Positions 10,074-19,343 of a DNA stretch of 64,000 nucleotides are shown here, piece by piece. The notes under the pieces were generated by a model. It was not told where the DNA came from. It saw only the letters and a program-made list of their open reading frames with translations, and did not search any database. This DNA is from an uncultured Aquimarina sp. (GTDB lineage Bacteria; Bacteroidota; Bacteroidia; Flavobacteriales; Flavobacteriaceae). Both the position numbers and the translations under genes were made by a program. The DNA is taken from the NCBI GenBank assembly GCA_947498935.1, contig CANMMM010000012.1, positions 1 to 64,000 of the forward strand, in the 5' to 3' direction. The stretch's first letter is position 1; each line of letters starts with the position of its first letter.

Positions 10074-10237
10074 TGAAGTGTTATACACTTTTTACAATTA
10101 GCTATAAAAACGGTCTTTTGTACCCAATTTTTACAATTTTTGAATTTTCGGGCGTTACTATGCTACAAAAAAATTACTGCATTTGGGTACAAAATCGTAC
10201 GAATTTCGCTGACATCGAAAAAAGGTAAACCACTTCA
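10074..10237. repeat. Large palindromic repeat C2
   Basis: A 164-bp element of the C family: left end TGAAGTGTTATACACTTTTT, right end AAAGGTAAACCACTTCA, internal TAGCTATAAAAACGGTCTTTTG. The core is GGGCGTTACTATG, more diverged than in C1 and C3. Its right end abuts the stop codon of the NnrE-like gene at 10238, and its left end reaches into the 5' end of the long glycosyltransferase frame. Confidence 0.75.
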
Positions 10238-10942
10238 TTAATAAATTTTTATAATATCTGTAGCGGTGTCTGTAGATGGAACACGCATATCACCTAGATA
10301 CAAACTACCTATGTAATGCTTTGCCCTTTCTGTAAACATGCTTTCTTTGGGCATTGCCAGCGTGAGCGTGGCATCCGCTTCTACAATGGCTGCTGCACCA
10401 CGATTGCTACGGCTATTTAAACCCGATGGCAGATCTATGGCTATTACTTTTTCATTTCCTGCATTGATCCAATGGATCATTTCCATAGAAAGCCCGCATA
10501 ATTTCTGGGTGGCACTGCTCTCCATAATGCCATCTATAATAAGATCGTATTCTAGATCTCCCGGTAATTCGGTTCCTAAATGCACAGGAACCCCTATTTG
10601 TTTTAATAATTGTTTCTGTCGCAATGTCACTGCTGCCATACGCTCGTCTGTATCGGTCATAAAAACCTGAACATCGACTCCTAAGCTGTGTAATCTACGG
10701 GCGCATACCAATGCACTACCGCCATTAGAGGATACTCCTGCTAGTACGGCTACTTGTTGACCACTAAGGTGATGTTGTAAAAAATGCTCTTTTGCTAGGA
10801 TCGCCAATGATCTGCCTGCATGCTCTATTTGCTGCGTTAGATAAGTACGATACTTCTCGAATTTAGTCGTGGAATTGGGTACCAACCTCTTGGAAGAGGT
10901 TGGGAATGTTTCTGGGATGATTGTGTGTGTGTACGTTTTCAT
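10238..10942 (-). CDS. nnrE: NAD(P)H-hydrate epimerase-like YjeF_N protein
   Basis: YjeF_N proteins epimerise damaged NAD(P)HX so that a dehydratase can repair it. The fold is recognisable from QVAVLAGVSSNGGSALVCARRL, VQVFMTD, YDLIIDGIMES, IAIDLPSGLNS and LTLAMPKE. Two points are odd. The usual GxGNNGGDG loop reads GVSSNGGSA, lacking the Asp. The C-terminal ADP/ATP-dependent dehydratase domain fused in most bacterial Nnr proteins is absent (234 aa only). It lies 18 bp after the beta-barrel-like gene and upstream of the GT4 and GH57 genes. It could be a stand-alone epimerase or a diverged YjeF_N protein with another ligand; the symbol rests on fold only. Confidence 0.7.
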   Translation of the reverse strand: MKTYTHTIIPETFPTSSKRLVPNSTTKFEKYRTYLTQQIEHAGRSLAILAKEHFLQHHLSGQQVAVLAGVSSNGGSALVCARRLHSLGVDVQVFMTDTDERMAAVTLRQKQLLKQIGVPVHLGTELPGDLEYDLIIDGIMESSATQKLCGLSMEMIHWINAGNEKVIAIDLPSGLNSRSNRGAAAIVEADATLTLAMPKESMFTERAKHYIGSLYLGDMRVPSTDTATDIIKIY

Positions 10943-10960
10943 AATTCCTTTTAAAAATGT

Positions 10961-11482
10961 TTAATGTTCACTTGAACCGAACGTATATAAAATACCTACG
11001 GTCAATACGTGTTCTCCTAAAGCACCCGTGATATAATGATACTCTATAAAGGGTAGTACATTGTGGATCGGTATATGCACTCCTGCACCGATGTTTGTGC
11101 CCCAAAAATTAATCGTTTCCTCTGCTAGCATTCCTGTAGCTAGCGTGGTTTGGGTACTATCCTCTAGTGTATAATTGATACCAAAAACGGGGTAGGCGCC
11201 TAGGTGCTCTTCAAAAAATTCAACTATATAATGTGCATTGAGATTGAACTCAAATACTGTTATTTCTTTGGATTTGGTCGCTGTGGTAATTGTATGCGGA
11301 AATCCATACGAGAACTCAGGTCCAAAACAAAAATGATCGCCTATATTATAATACCCCCTAAGATTAATCCCTGGGTTATCTGTAGACATATTATACTCGA
11401 ATCCTCCTCCTAGGCTAAAAAACTGCCCGTAAGACAATGCGTGTATACTTATAAGACTAATGATGAGTAAGCTCTTTTTCAT
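10961..11482 (-). CDS. Secreted beta-rich protein, likely small outer-membrane beta-barrel
   Basis: The 173-aa protein starts with a signal peptide (MKKSLLIISLISIHALSYGQ). The mature part shows alternating hydrophobic residues and a Gly-rich turn pattern (FSLGGGFEYN, INLRGYYNIGDHFCFGPEFSYGF, TNIGAGVHIPI, LTVGILYTFGSSEH) expected of an eight-stranded outer-membrane barrel of the OmpA/OmpW kind. No enzymatic motif is seen. It lies 18 bp before the nnrE-like gene and may lead that transcription unit. The role is unknown, and the family assignment is inference from composition and pattern. Confidence 0.7.
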   Translation of the reverse strand: MKKSLLIISLISIHALSYGQFFSLGGGFEYNMSTDNPGINLRGYYNIGDHFCFGPEFSYGFPHTITTATKSKEITVFEFNLNAHYIVEFFEEHLGAYPVFGINYTLEDSTQTTLATGMLAEETINFWGTNIGAGVHIPIHNVLPFIEYHYITGALGEHVLTVGILYTFGSSEH

Positions 11483-11953
11483 TTTTTTATGTTCTTTATT
11501 GGGTCGAACTCATCTCTGTTTCCTAAAAAAATCAAAGCGAGTTCATCTTTACCATGCGCTCGTCAACTGAGTTTACATCATGACGTATCGCATTTTTGTG
11601 TTTATTACAAACACTATAATTAATGATTCCGATTACTCCATCGTACCTTATGCATCACAAAATGCAATTTTCTCGCACAAACTACTCTTTTTTCCCCACT
11701 TTAAAAAAGTATTTTTTCGATCAAACTACCAACTACTAGATAAACTACATCTGGCAGTACACCCCTATTAATAGGCTATAAGAGATAACGTTTTCATAAT
11801 CAATCACTTTTACACCTTTGATAAAAACAGCACAATTACTTAAAAAAATAGTACAAAAATCATCAATACTATTTAGATATGCCCGTATGACCCGTAGTAG
11901 TCCGATGCTACTAAGCATTTGGCTTGTTTTTATCTTTATTTACGATCCACTGT
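11483..11953. other. Intergenic region without a credible gene
   Basis: About 470 bp between the debranching enzyme stop and the beta-barrel gene. It contains GAACTCATC at 11505 and GAGTTCATC near 11538, reminiscent of the D repeat ends but too diverged to call. The open frames here (11580-11771 and 11818-12081) are AT-rich, lack family features, and the latter runs antisense into the debranching gene. Confidence 0.6.
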
Positions 11954-13945
11954 TTACGACACATAGGCATCAGCAGTATCCATCGGTTGGGTTTTTACTG
12001 CATACAATGCATGTGATGCATATATTTTCAATAGCGCTGCTACAGACCATGCTTGCTGTATACAGCCTCTTCCTTGTTTAGGAGCTACTCCATCAAATAT
12101 TTCTGAAATCCCATGAATACAATCTGATGTATAAAAATGAGATTGCAACGGCTCCATCTCCATCAACACTTGCTCTTTAGCAGCAGTGGTATAGTCATTG
12201 ACTTTTAGGTAGGCTTCCCAATATTCCATCATTAAAAATGGCCACACCGTTCCTTGATGGTATGCTGTATCTCGCGCCCACTGATTACCTGCATACTGCC
12301 CTACAAAATCACTATTTTCCTGATCTAGTGTACGCAAACCATACTCTGTTTTTAGTTTTATAGCTACTTGATTGACTACAGTTGCTGCTTCAGATGCTGT
12401 AAGCAATGTAAAGGGTAGACTTACTGCCATGATCTGATTGGGTCTAAACGAGCTGTCCTTGGATTGGTCTGGATGAATCACATCGTACAAATAGCCTTCT
12501 GGACTCATGAATACATCTCTAAAATGTGTTGTAATCCGTGTTTTCGCATCTAGAATTATCGATTTTGCGGGTCGCTGCAACGCATCGCAAAAAGATGTAT
12601 ACACACATAGTGCATTGTACCAAAGTGCATTGATCTCTACAGGACTGCCTATTCTAGGGGTGACGACATGACCTGCTACTTTTGCATCCATCCATGTCAA
12701 CTGCCACCCTTTTTCACCTCCGCTGATCAATCCTTCTGCAGTAAGGTGTATATTATATCGTGTACCTTGTATATGATGTAGTAGTATCGCTTCTATGGGG
12801 TCGAAATACTGCTGGATCAGCTGTATATCCTCAAATTTCTGTACATATTCGTACAGGGCTACAAACAGCCATAATGTGGCATCGATCGTATTATATTCTA
12901 CTTCCTGCCCTTCGTAATCTGGGAATCGATTCGGCAGCATCCCTTGGTCTAAGTATTTAAAAAAGGTATGCAGAATCGATACTGAGGTTTGCTGATCTCC
13001 TGTGGCGATCGTTAATCCTCGCATCGCGATCATCGTATCTCTGCCCCAATCTGTAAACCAATGATACCCTGCAATGATGGTTTTAGAAGCTGTAGCAGCA
13101 CGATCTACAATAAACTGATTTCCTGCTAGTAGTAAATCATTATAAAACTCGTGCGTTACTTTCGGATCTCGTACTCCTAGTATATGTGCCATCACACGAT
13201 CCTCTAATGCCGTACTATCTTCGTGTAGTACAACTTCATCTGTAGTAAAACGAATGGTTACAGATGTGCCAGGAGCTAAGATTACTGCTGTATATCCTAT
13301 TCTGTAATAATCCTCTACAGATTCCTGTCCTCTGTATACTTCTTCTGGTAATTGCACGTCCTTGTACCAAGCTCTATGTTCTATAAATTCACCTTCAGAC
13401 CAGTTCATATACAATGGTGGGCAATTGGGATAGGCATGCACTTTCAGAGTAGTCCCTTCTCGCTCATAGTAATAATCAAAATGGTTCTGTCGAGCCGTGG
13501 CATGATAATCTTTGTGTACCAATAGTGGATGCATTTCTAGTTCAAAGGCTCTAGCCCCTATATTGGTATACTTCACCACAGTCGTATTACTATTCGGCAC
13601 CATCCATATCTTTTTTGTGAGCTGCCAAGCTGCCCCTTGGTAGTACCACGTGGCAATCGGGCGTCGTTCAAACCGCTGTAGGTATCGATGTCCTTCTGGA
13701 TATACCGTATTGGGGTATATATTGACTGCAATATCATCGATTGTATCCCCCTGTTTAATTCGTTCTTCTATTTTAGCAACTAGTATGTTTCGAGCAGTCG
13801 GAGGGTTCTGTGGTGCTACCAATAGTCCGTGATACTTACGTGTATTAGCTCCCGTAAGTGATGAGGAAGCATACCCTCCCAGTCCATTGGTCTCTAACCA
13901 CTCTAATTTAAGCAATTCTGGTATCGTTAGCTGTGTTGTTTTCAT
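11954..13945 (-). CDS. Amylo-alpha-1,6-glucosidase (glycogen debranching enzyme)
   Basis: The protein removes alpha-1,6 branches from glycogen-like glucans. It has the two-part layout of the archaeal/bacterial debranching family. The N-terminal domain begins with LEWLETNGLGGYASSSLTGANTRKYHGLLVA. The C-terminal (alpha/alpha)6-barrel starts near residue 285 and carries AGYHWFTDWGRDTMIAMRGL, MLPNRFPDY, YNTIDATLW, WMDAK and YHQGTVWPFLMMEY. The length of 663 aa is typical. No signal peptide is seen, so a cytoplasmic location is likely. It lies 51 bp downstream of the GH63-like glucosidase and probably shares its transcript. The last 15 residues are not conserved in my recollection of the family. 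Confidence 0.94.
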   Translation of the reverse strand: MKTTQLTIPELLKLEWLETNGLGGYASSSLTGANTRKYHGLLVAPQNPPTARNILVAKIEERIKQGDTIDDIAVNIYPNTVYPEGHRYLQRFERRPIATWYYQGAAWQLTKKIWMVPNSNTTVVKYTNIGARAFELEMHPLLVHKDYHATARQNHFDYYYEREGTTLKVHAYPNCPPLYMNWSEGEFIEHRAWYKDVQLPEEVYRGQESVEDYYRIGYTAVILAPGTSVTIRFTTDEVVLHEDSTALEDRVMAHILGVRDPKVTHEFYNDLLLAGNQFIVDRAATASKTIIAGYHWFTDWGRDTMIAMRGLTIATGDQQTSVSILHTFFKYLDQGMLPNRFPDYEGQEVEYNTIDATLWLFVALYEYVQKFEDIQLIQQYFDPIEAILLHHIQGTRYNIHLTAEGLISGGEKGWQLTWMDAKVAGHVVTPRIGSPVEINALWYNALCVYTSFCDALQRPAKSIILDAKTRITTHFRDVFMSPEGYLYDVIHPDQSKDSSFRPNQIMAVSLPFTLLTASEAATVVNQVAIKLKTEYGLRTLDQENSDFVGQYAGNQWARDTAYHQGTVWPFLMMEYWEAYLKVNDYTTAAKEQVLMEMEPLQSHFYTSDCIHGISEIFDGVAPKQGRGCIQQAWSVAALLKIYASHALYAVKTQPMDTADAYVS

Positions 13946-13996
13946 ATCGTTTTTTATTTAAAAAAAATAAGCCCGTTGTATGTATGCATACCTATA

Positions 13997-16678
13997 TCAT
14001 TCCGTACGAAGCATCGAAGCTGCCTCTGTTTGTGTGATGGGTTCGCAATCCCAACAAGAGGCATCAATCAGCGTCGCTACAATACCTGTCCATCCTGTTT
14101 GATGAGCAGCTCCTACACCTCTACCTGTATCGCCATGAAAGTATTCATAAAACAATATCAGATCCTCGAAATAAGGATCTTTGTAGATCTCTTTATGCAA
14201 TGCATTGACGGGGCGCTCTCCATTGGCATCTTTTTGGAAGATACTGACCAATCGTGTACTGAGTTCATCGGCTAATTGCTTAAATGTAAGCATCGGACCA
14301 TTTCCATTGAGTTGTATCTTAAAGTCATCGCCATAATAAGCGTAGTATTCTTTTAATGATTGCACGATCAAAAAGTTCATGGGCATCCAGATAGGGCCTC
14401 TCCAATTAGAATTACCACCAAAAAGATGGGTACTGGATTCTGCTGGATCGTATTTTACATCGAATACCTCTCCTTCTATATGTACTTCATACGGGGTTTC
14501 ATGTATTTTAGATAAGGCACGAATACCACGTGGACTTAAAAATTCTTTTTCATCCAACAGGGCGGTTAGCAATCGTTTCATACGATCCTTAGGCACTAAA
14601 GACAGTAGAATATCTTCATTTTCTTGAAACTCTTCGATCGCAATGTATTCTCCATGCTTTCTTCTGTAATTTCTAAACCATTTTAGATTGGTGTAAAAAT
14701 TGGGTAATTTCTGAAGTACTTCTTTTTTTAGTACCAAAGTAGCATTCAGTGTCATCAGCCCTACTAGCGATCTCACTTTAATCGGCACAAAGGTCTGATT
14801 CGGCAATACCAGTACGTCATAGAAAAAACCTTCTACCTCATCCCAACTCCCGATCCAATCTTGTCCTAATCGATTGAGTGATTCTGATATATAAATAAAA
14901 TGTTCGAAGTATTTAGTCGCCATATCTTCGTATGCATCATCTTCTTGTGCGATTTCTAATGAAATCTGTAACATATTCAGACAATACATCGCCATCCAAG
15001 CGGTACCATCTGCTTGTTCTAGAAACCCTCCACCAGGGATGACATTACTACGATCAAAAACTCCTATATTATCCAATCCTAAGAACCCTCCTTCGAATAC
15101 GTTATTTCCGTTTCTATCTTTTCGATTCACCCACCACGTAAAGTTCAGGGCTAGTTTATTAAGGATACGTTTTAGGAATTTAATATCGCCTTTGCCTGTT
15201 TTCTTTCGTTCGATTTCATAGATCTGAAAAGCGGCCCATGCTTGTACAGGAGGGTTCACATCCGAAAATGCCCACTCATAGGCTGGCATCTGTCCGCTGG
15301 GAGCCATATACCATTCTCGGGTCATTAATATCAATTGATTTTTGGCAAATTCTGCATCGATCATCGCTATGGGTACACAATGAAATGCTAGATCCCAAGC
15401 AGCATACCATGGATATTCCCACTTGTCAGGCATGGAGATAATATCTTCATTATTGAGTGTTTTCCAATCCTTATTTCTTCCGTGTTTTCGTTGCTCTGGT
15501 GGTGCTGGGTGTCCTGGATCTCCGTTTAGCCAGGTAGGAATATCGATATTAAAATACTGTTTAGACCATAACATCCCTGCAAATGCCTGTCGCTGAATAT
15601 TGATCAAATCGGTATCTTCTCCTTTTCGGAATTGCGCATAAAATGCATCAGCCTCTGCAATTCGTGTGTCAAATATTTGATCAAAGGCTGCTGTTAATGG
15701 ATTGCTATCAAAGGCTTTTTTAGAAAATCGCAATTTGAGCTGCTGCACTCCTTTGGCAGGAATGACAGAGTGATACATCGGTGCGAACTTTGATCCTTCT
15801 GCAATCGCATCGGTCAGTGTAAAATCTTGATTAATGACTACATCATGGAATAAGTCTTTTACATATGGTGATGTGTTGGGCACCTGAAAAAGACGCTCTG
15901 TATTGGTTTCGTTATTGGTAAACAACCATTTATCTGGTGTTTCAAAAGCAAGGTGGTATGCTCCTAATTTTGGGTGTTTGAGGAGTACCGATCCATAGGC
16001 ATCTGTAGCTGTATGTTTATGGATGCTATGTTCTCCTTCTGCTTGATTAAACACCCATAAATTACGCAACCATAAGGTGGGTAATACCCATATAGGCGCA
16101 GCATGTGCTGCCCGATTGTGTATGGTGAGTCGTATTAAAATATCTTCATCATCTGCTTTGGCATATTCTGTAAACACATCAAAATACTCTTGGTTTTGAA
16201 AGGCAGGGCTGTCCAAAATCTCATACTCTAGTTCATGGATACCTCTTTGGGCATTGGTATGTACTAAATCGCCGTATGGAAATTCATTTTGTGGATACTT
16301 GTACAGGTGTTTCATATACGAATGCGTAGGTGTACTGTCTAAATAGTAGTACAATTCTTTGCAATCCTCGCCATGATTGCCCTCGGGGCCTGTTAATCCA
16401 AAAAGGCGTTCTTTTAGGATCGGATCTTTTCCGTTCCAAAGAGTTACTGCAAATGCAATCGCACAGTGCCTATCACTAATACCTGCAATCCCATCTTCTC
16501 CCCATCGATATACTCTGCTCCTCGCATGATCATGCGGAAAATAATCCCATGCCTCTCCATGAGCACTGTAATCTTCTCGTACAGTCCCCCACTGTCGTTC
16601 GCTTAAATAAGGCCCCCATTGTAACCAATTTTTGGTATCTGTATAATTCTCTTGTATCCTCTTTTCTTCTGGATTCAT
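13997..16678 (-). CDS. GH63/MGH1-like glucosidase, 893 aa
   Basis: This large cytoplasmic glucosidase belongs to the GH63-like group annotated as glucosidase or MGH1-like hydrolase. Diagnostic stretches include NWLQWGPYLSERQWGTVREDYS near the N-terminus, HDHARSRVYRWGEDG, WDLAFHCVPIAMID, MAPSGQMPAYEWAFSDVNPPVQAWA and NSNWRGPIWMPMNFL, which build the (alpha/alpha)6-barrel active site. The length of about 890 aa is normal and no signal peptide is present. It is the first gene of a unit with the debranching enzyme 51 bp downstream, so it likely acts on alpha-glucosides or on products of debranching. The exact substrate is not visible in the sequence. Confidence 0.9.
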   Translation of the reverse strand: MNPEEKRIQENYTDTKNWLQWGPYLSERQWGTVREDYSAHGEAWDYFPHDHARSRVYRWGEDGIAGISDRHCAIAFAVTLWNGKDPILKERLFGLTGPEGNHGEDCKELYYYLDSTPTHSYMKHLYKYPQNEFPYGDLVHTNAQRGIHELEYEILDSPAFQNQEYFDVFTEYAKADDEDILIRLTIHNRAAHAAPIWVLPTLWLRNLWVFNQAEGEHSIHKHTATDAYGSVLLKHPKLGAYHLAFETPDKWLFTNNETNTERLFQVPNTSPYVKDLFHDVVINQDFTLTDAIAEGSKFAPMYHSVIPAKGVQQLKLRFSKKAFDSNPLTAAFDQIFDTRIAEADAFYAQFRKGEDTDLINIQRQAFAGMLWSKQYFNIDIPTWLNGDPGHPAPPEQRKHGRNKDWKTLNNEDIISMPDKWEYPWYAAWDLAFHCVPIAMIDAEFAKNQLILMTREWYMAPSGQMPAYEWAFSDVNPPVQAWAAFQIYEIERKKTGKGDIKFLKRILNKLALNFTWWVNRKDRNGNNVFEGGFLGLDNIGVFDRSNVIPGGGFLEQADGTAWMAMYCLNMLQISLEIAQEDDAYEDMATKYFEHFIYISESLNRLGQDWIGSWDEVEGFFYDVLVLPNQTFVPIKVRSLVGLMTLNATLVLKKEVLQKLPNFYTNLKWFRNYRRKHGEYIAIEEFQENEDILLSLVPKDRMKRLLTALLDEKEFLSPRGIRALSKIHETPYEVHIEGEVFDVKYDPAESSTHLFGGNSNWRGPIWMPMNFLIVQSLKEYYAYYGDDFKIQLNGNGPMLTFKQLADELSTRLVSIFQKDANGERPVNALHKEIYKDPYFEDLILFYEYFHGDTGRGVGAAHQTGWTGIVATLIDASCWDCEPITQTEAASMLRTE

Positions 16679-17171
16679 GTTGTTTTATTTTTTCTTAATA
16701 TCGGAAAAAAAGATGATACTATATCTTATAATCCTTGGAATATCATCGCTTTATTTCTTGCTAAAAAAATAGCTTCTTTACTGATATAAAGAAGTACATA
16801 GCATTCCGCTCAGTGGTATCATAAGTGTCATGCAGTGCTCCAATAACACGTTACTGTAAACCTAAAATATGAAAAATAAATACGCCTTTTAGAGCAGGTC
16901 TCTTTACGTACTTCCCAAGCGGTAGCTATGTGTATTTTTATTTATTGCCAATCTAGACTTTCAATGCTTCGTCATTAGTTGTTTATATTAGAAATATTAG
17001 TGTATAGTATTCCTAAATAAATAATTGCTGTTCCTTGTTGTTCATACCGTGTAATTTGTGTAAATTTTTATAAAAGTGATTTAAACCACTTCAATAGTTA
17101 AACAGTCCGTAGACCTATCTGCTTATTGTTGTATCGTATTTTATTTTTTTCTTTCGTCGCATGACTCCTAT
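16679..17171. other. Intergenic region with a mini-palindrome
   Basis: About 490 bp without a gene. It holds a short palindrome AAGTGATTTAAACCACTTCA (17074-17093), which equals the two outer ends of the C repeats joined with the middle missing, and otherwise AT-rich sequence. Confidence 0.7.
17074..17093. repeat. Solo mini-palindrome made of joined C-repeat ends
   Basis: The 20-bp sequence AAGTGATTTAAACCACTTCA matches the left end (GAAGTGATTTAAAC) and right end (TTTAAACCACTTCA) of the C repeats at 5441 and 54458. It may be a remnant after precise loss of the interior, or a minimal form. Confidence 0.5.
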
Positions 17172-18719
17172 TTATATCGGAGTATTCATCAATTGGTTAT
17201 TAATATACCCCCCTACTCTTAATGCCATCGCCATGATGGTTAGTGCTGGGGGGACTGCTGCACTCGATGGAAAAAAGCTTCCATCTACTACATATAAATT
17301 AGTTACATCATGTGATCGACACCATTCATTGAGTACTGATGTTTTGGGATCAGTTCCCATCACTAGTGTACCGCATTGATGTGCCATTCCTGCTATGGAA
17401 TGTTGTGTACCCATGTACATATGATTCGACAACCAATGTTTTTCGCAGCCAGCACGTTCTGCCGCTTCTTTGACTTTCTGAATCAGCCGTTCATGAGCTT
17501 CTAGATTATTCGGTTTATAATGAATAATGAGCTTATTGTCTTTGATTTCGATACGATTCTCTGAACTAGGTAAATCTTCTGTGGTAATCCAAAAATCCAA
17601 TGCATGTGTAGCTATACATCCTAAGGTAACTCCGTTTGTAAAGGAAGCTACCTCTTCTTTAAATAGCGTCGCATCTGATTTTCCTAACATCTGAAACTGC
17701 CCCATAGGATACTGAAAATCATCACTTCCAAAATAGTAATCATTGACCGCGAATGTTTTTCCAAATTTGGTTGGATTCGGTTCTTTGGACAATGCTACCA
17801 GTGCCGTAGTATGTTGACACATATAGTTACGTCCTACTAAACCTGAACTATTGGCGACACCATTTGGATAATTAGAGGAGGTAGATGCAAGCAATAATGC
17901 CGCAGAATTAATCGCTCCTGCACACAGGCATACGATTGTTGCACTGACTGTAATTTCTTTTCCTTTTCGTGATAATTTTACTTCTTGTATTGTATCTCCT
18001 TTTTTATTGGTTACAAGTTTCGTTACTGTCGTATTACGCCACAGTGTAACATTTGGATAAAACATGGAAGGCTGTACGCCTATCACATGTGCATCAGCTT
18101 TGGTTTCTGTAGGGTCGGGAAAACCATCAAACCGATCTAAGATGAGGTGCGATTTGTTTTGTACCGTCCTATCTTGTTTTAATCCCAAAGGTAGTGGAAA
18201 TGGATGGAGTCCTTGGGCTGTTAAATCATCATACAACTTCTGAATCCTTGGTTCATGAGCAATTGCTTGGTGTAAATACGGTCTACTTTCTGTAGGTTCT
18301 GTCGGGTCTGTATGTCTTGTGCCATGTACATGGTACAGTTCTTCTGCTTCTTGGTAATAATCCTTTACATCTTCATACCTAATGGGCCATGCTGGTGAGA
18401 TTCCATCTTTATGATCGATGGCTTCAAAATCTTTCTCTCGTAGCCTGAACAAAGTAGCTCCGTATACTTTTGTATTACCCCCTACACAATAATGCTGATT
18501 GGAGTGAAAAGCGCGTCCTTCACTATCATACCACTTTTCTTTGGTTTTATACCTCGCTTTTACAAATACTTCTTCTGTATCCCAATTTTCTTTTTCCTTA
18601 GGAATAAAATCACCTTTTTCAACTACTAAGATACGTTTACCACTTAAAGCTAATTTTTTAAGTAATGTACCGCCTCCAGCACCTGTACCTATAATGATGA
18701 TATCAAATTTATAAGCCAT
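17172..18719 (-). CDS. GMC-family FAD-dependent oxidoreductase
   Basis: GMC oxidoreductases oxidise alcohols or sugars using FAD. The N-terminal FAD-binding motif is IIIIGTGAGGGTLLKKLALSGKRILVVEKG. Then follow the second family signature around NQHYCVGGNTKVYGATLFRLR, IVCLCAGAINSAALLL in the middle, and the C-terminal catalytic region GTLVMGTDPKTSVLNEWCRSHDVTNLYVVDGSFFPSSAAVPPALTIMAMALRV. No signal peptide or Tat motif is seen. The length of 515 aa fits the gluconate/choline-dehydrogenase-like branch. It stands alone, about 490 bp upstream of the GH63-like gene on the same strand, and could serve sugar oxidation. The substrate is not predictable from the sequence. Confidence 0.92.
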   Translation of the reverse strand: MAYKFDIIIIGTGAGGGTLLKKLALSGKRILVVEKGDFIPKEKENWDTEEVFVKARYKTKEKWYDSEGRAFHSNQHYCVGGNTKVYGATLFRLREKDFEAIDHKDGISPAWPIRYEDVKDYYQEAEELYHVHGTRHTDPTEPTESRPYLHQAIAHEPRIQKLYDDLTAQGLHPFPLPLGLKQDRTVQNKSHLILDRFDGFPDPTETKADAHVIGVQPSMFYPNVTLWRNTTVTKLVTNKKGDTIQEVKLSRKGKEITVSATIVCLCAGAINSAALLLASTSSNYPNGVANSSGLVGRNYMCQHTTALVALSKEPNPTKFGKTFAVNDYYFGSDDFQYPMGQFQMLGKSDATLFKEEVASFTNGVTLGCIATHALDFWITTEDLPSSENRIEIKDNKLIIHYKPNNLEAHERLIQKVKEAAERAGCEKHWLSNHMYMGTQHSIAGMAHQCGTLVMGTDPKTSVLNEWCRSHDVTNLYVVDGSFFPSSAAVPPALTIMAMALRVGGYINNQLMNTPI

Positions 18720-19343
18720 TCCTCGATTTGTGTGTGTTTCACTTTTTTTGACAAAAGCAAGTTTGATTTCTAAAAAATATAGCTACATATAATGAGTGCT
18801 TCTGATATTCGCTAACAAAACTCACACTACTCTAACAAATTGATTCCTTTGTACATGCGTGCTATTTTCTAAAAATATTAAAGTAAATTTCTTGATTATT
18901 TTTATCGAAAAAAATGTTTATTTTAACATATGTTACTTAAAGCGACATTTTATTTATTTTTTAGGGTATTCATTCGCTTTTATATTTCCTTTAAATAACA
19001 GTAAGTTTTTGCCTACATATAAGATCATTAGCCTTATTTTTTTGCTCTTGAAATATAAACAGATTGTTCTCTGCATTTTATACCTTTTTTAGCGGAAAAT
19101 TCCAATTACTCGAAAACCACAAACACACAATAAGCAACTGAAGGTCAATTATTTATGCGAAAAACTCAAAAATTAGCATTTTTGTAAATTATTAATTTTT
19201 TATTAACATTTTTTAAGAACTCAAAGGATTAAGTTGCTAAAATATTCTTACATTTTGGTTAAAAATTTAATAAATTCAATGAACAGATAATCCAAGTTAC
19301 AGTTTAGCAATAATTTTACCCTGAATTTTAAAACGTTCTTGGA
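18720..19343. other. AT-rich divergent intergenic region
   Basis: About 620 bp separate the divergent GMC and GH26 genes. The sequence is very AT-rich. The open frame at 18859-19092 is a compositional artefact rich in Phe, Ile and Leu with no family signature. I see no strong consensus promoter, although TTG and TACATTTTG near 19230-19260 could be a degenerate one for the GH26 gene. Confidence 0.6.

Noticed and set aside
11505..11549. A third D-type palindrome
   Set aside because: Only GAACTCATC and GAGTTCATC remain; the core and arms are absent, and the pair is not a clean inverted repeat.
11580..12081. Two short plus-strand frames between the debranching and beta-barrel genes
   Set aside because: Composition is that of noncoding AT-rich DNA, and the second runs antisense into the debranching gene.
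16979..17010. A third TTGTTTA operator, upstream of the GH63-like gene
   Set aside because: TTGTTTA is present at 16979, but the position 18 bp further on reads ATAGTAT, not TAAACAA.
18859..19092. A 77-aa plus-strand protein
   Set aside because: The product is an AT-driven Phe/Ile/Leu-rich sequence without a family signature, upstream context or conserved start.
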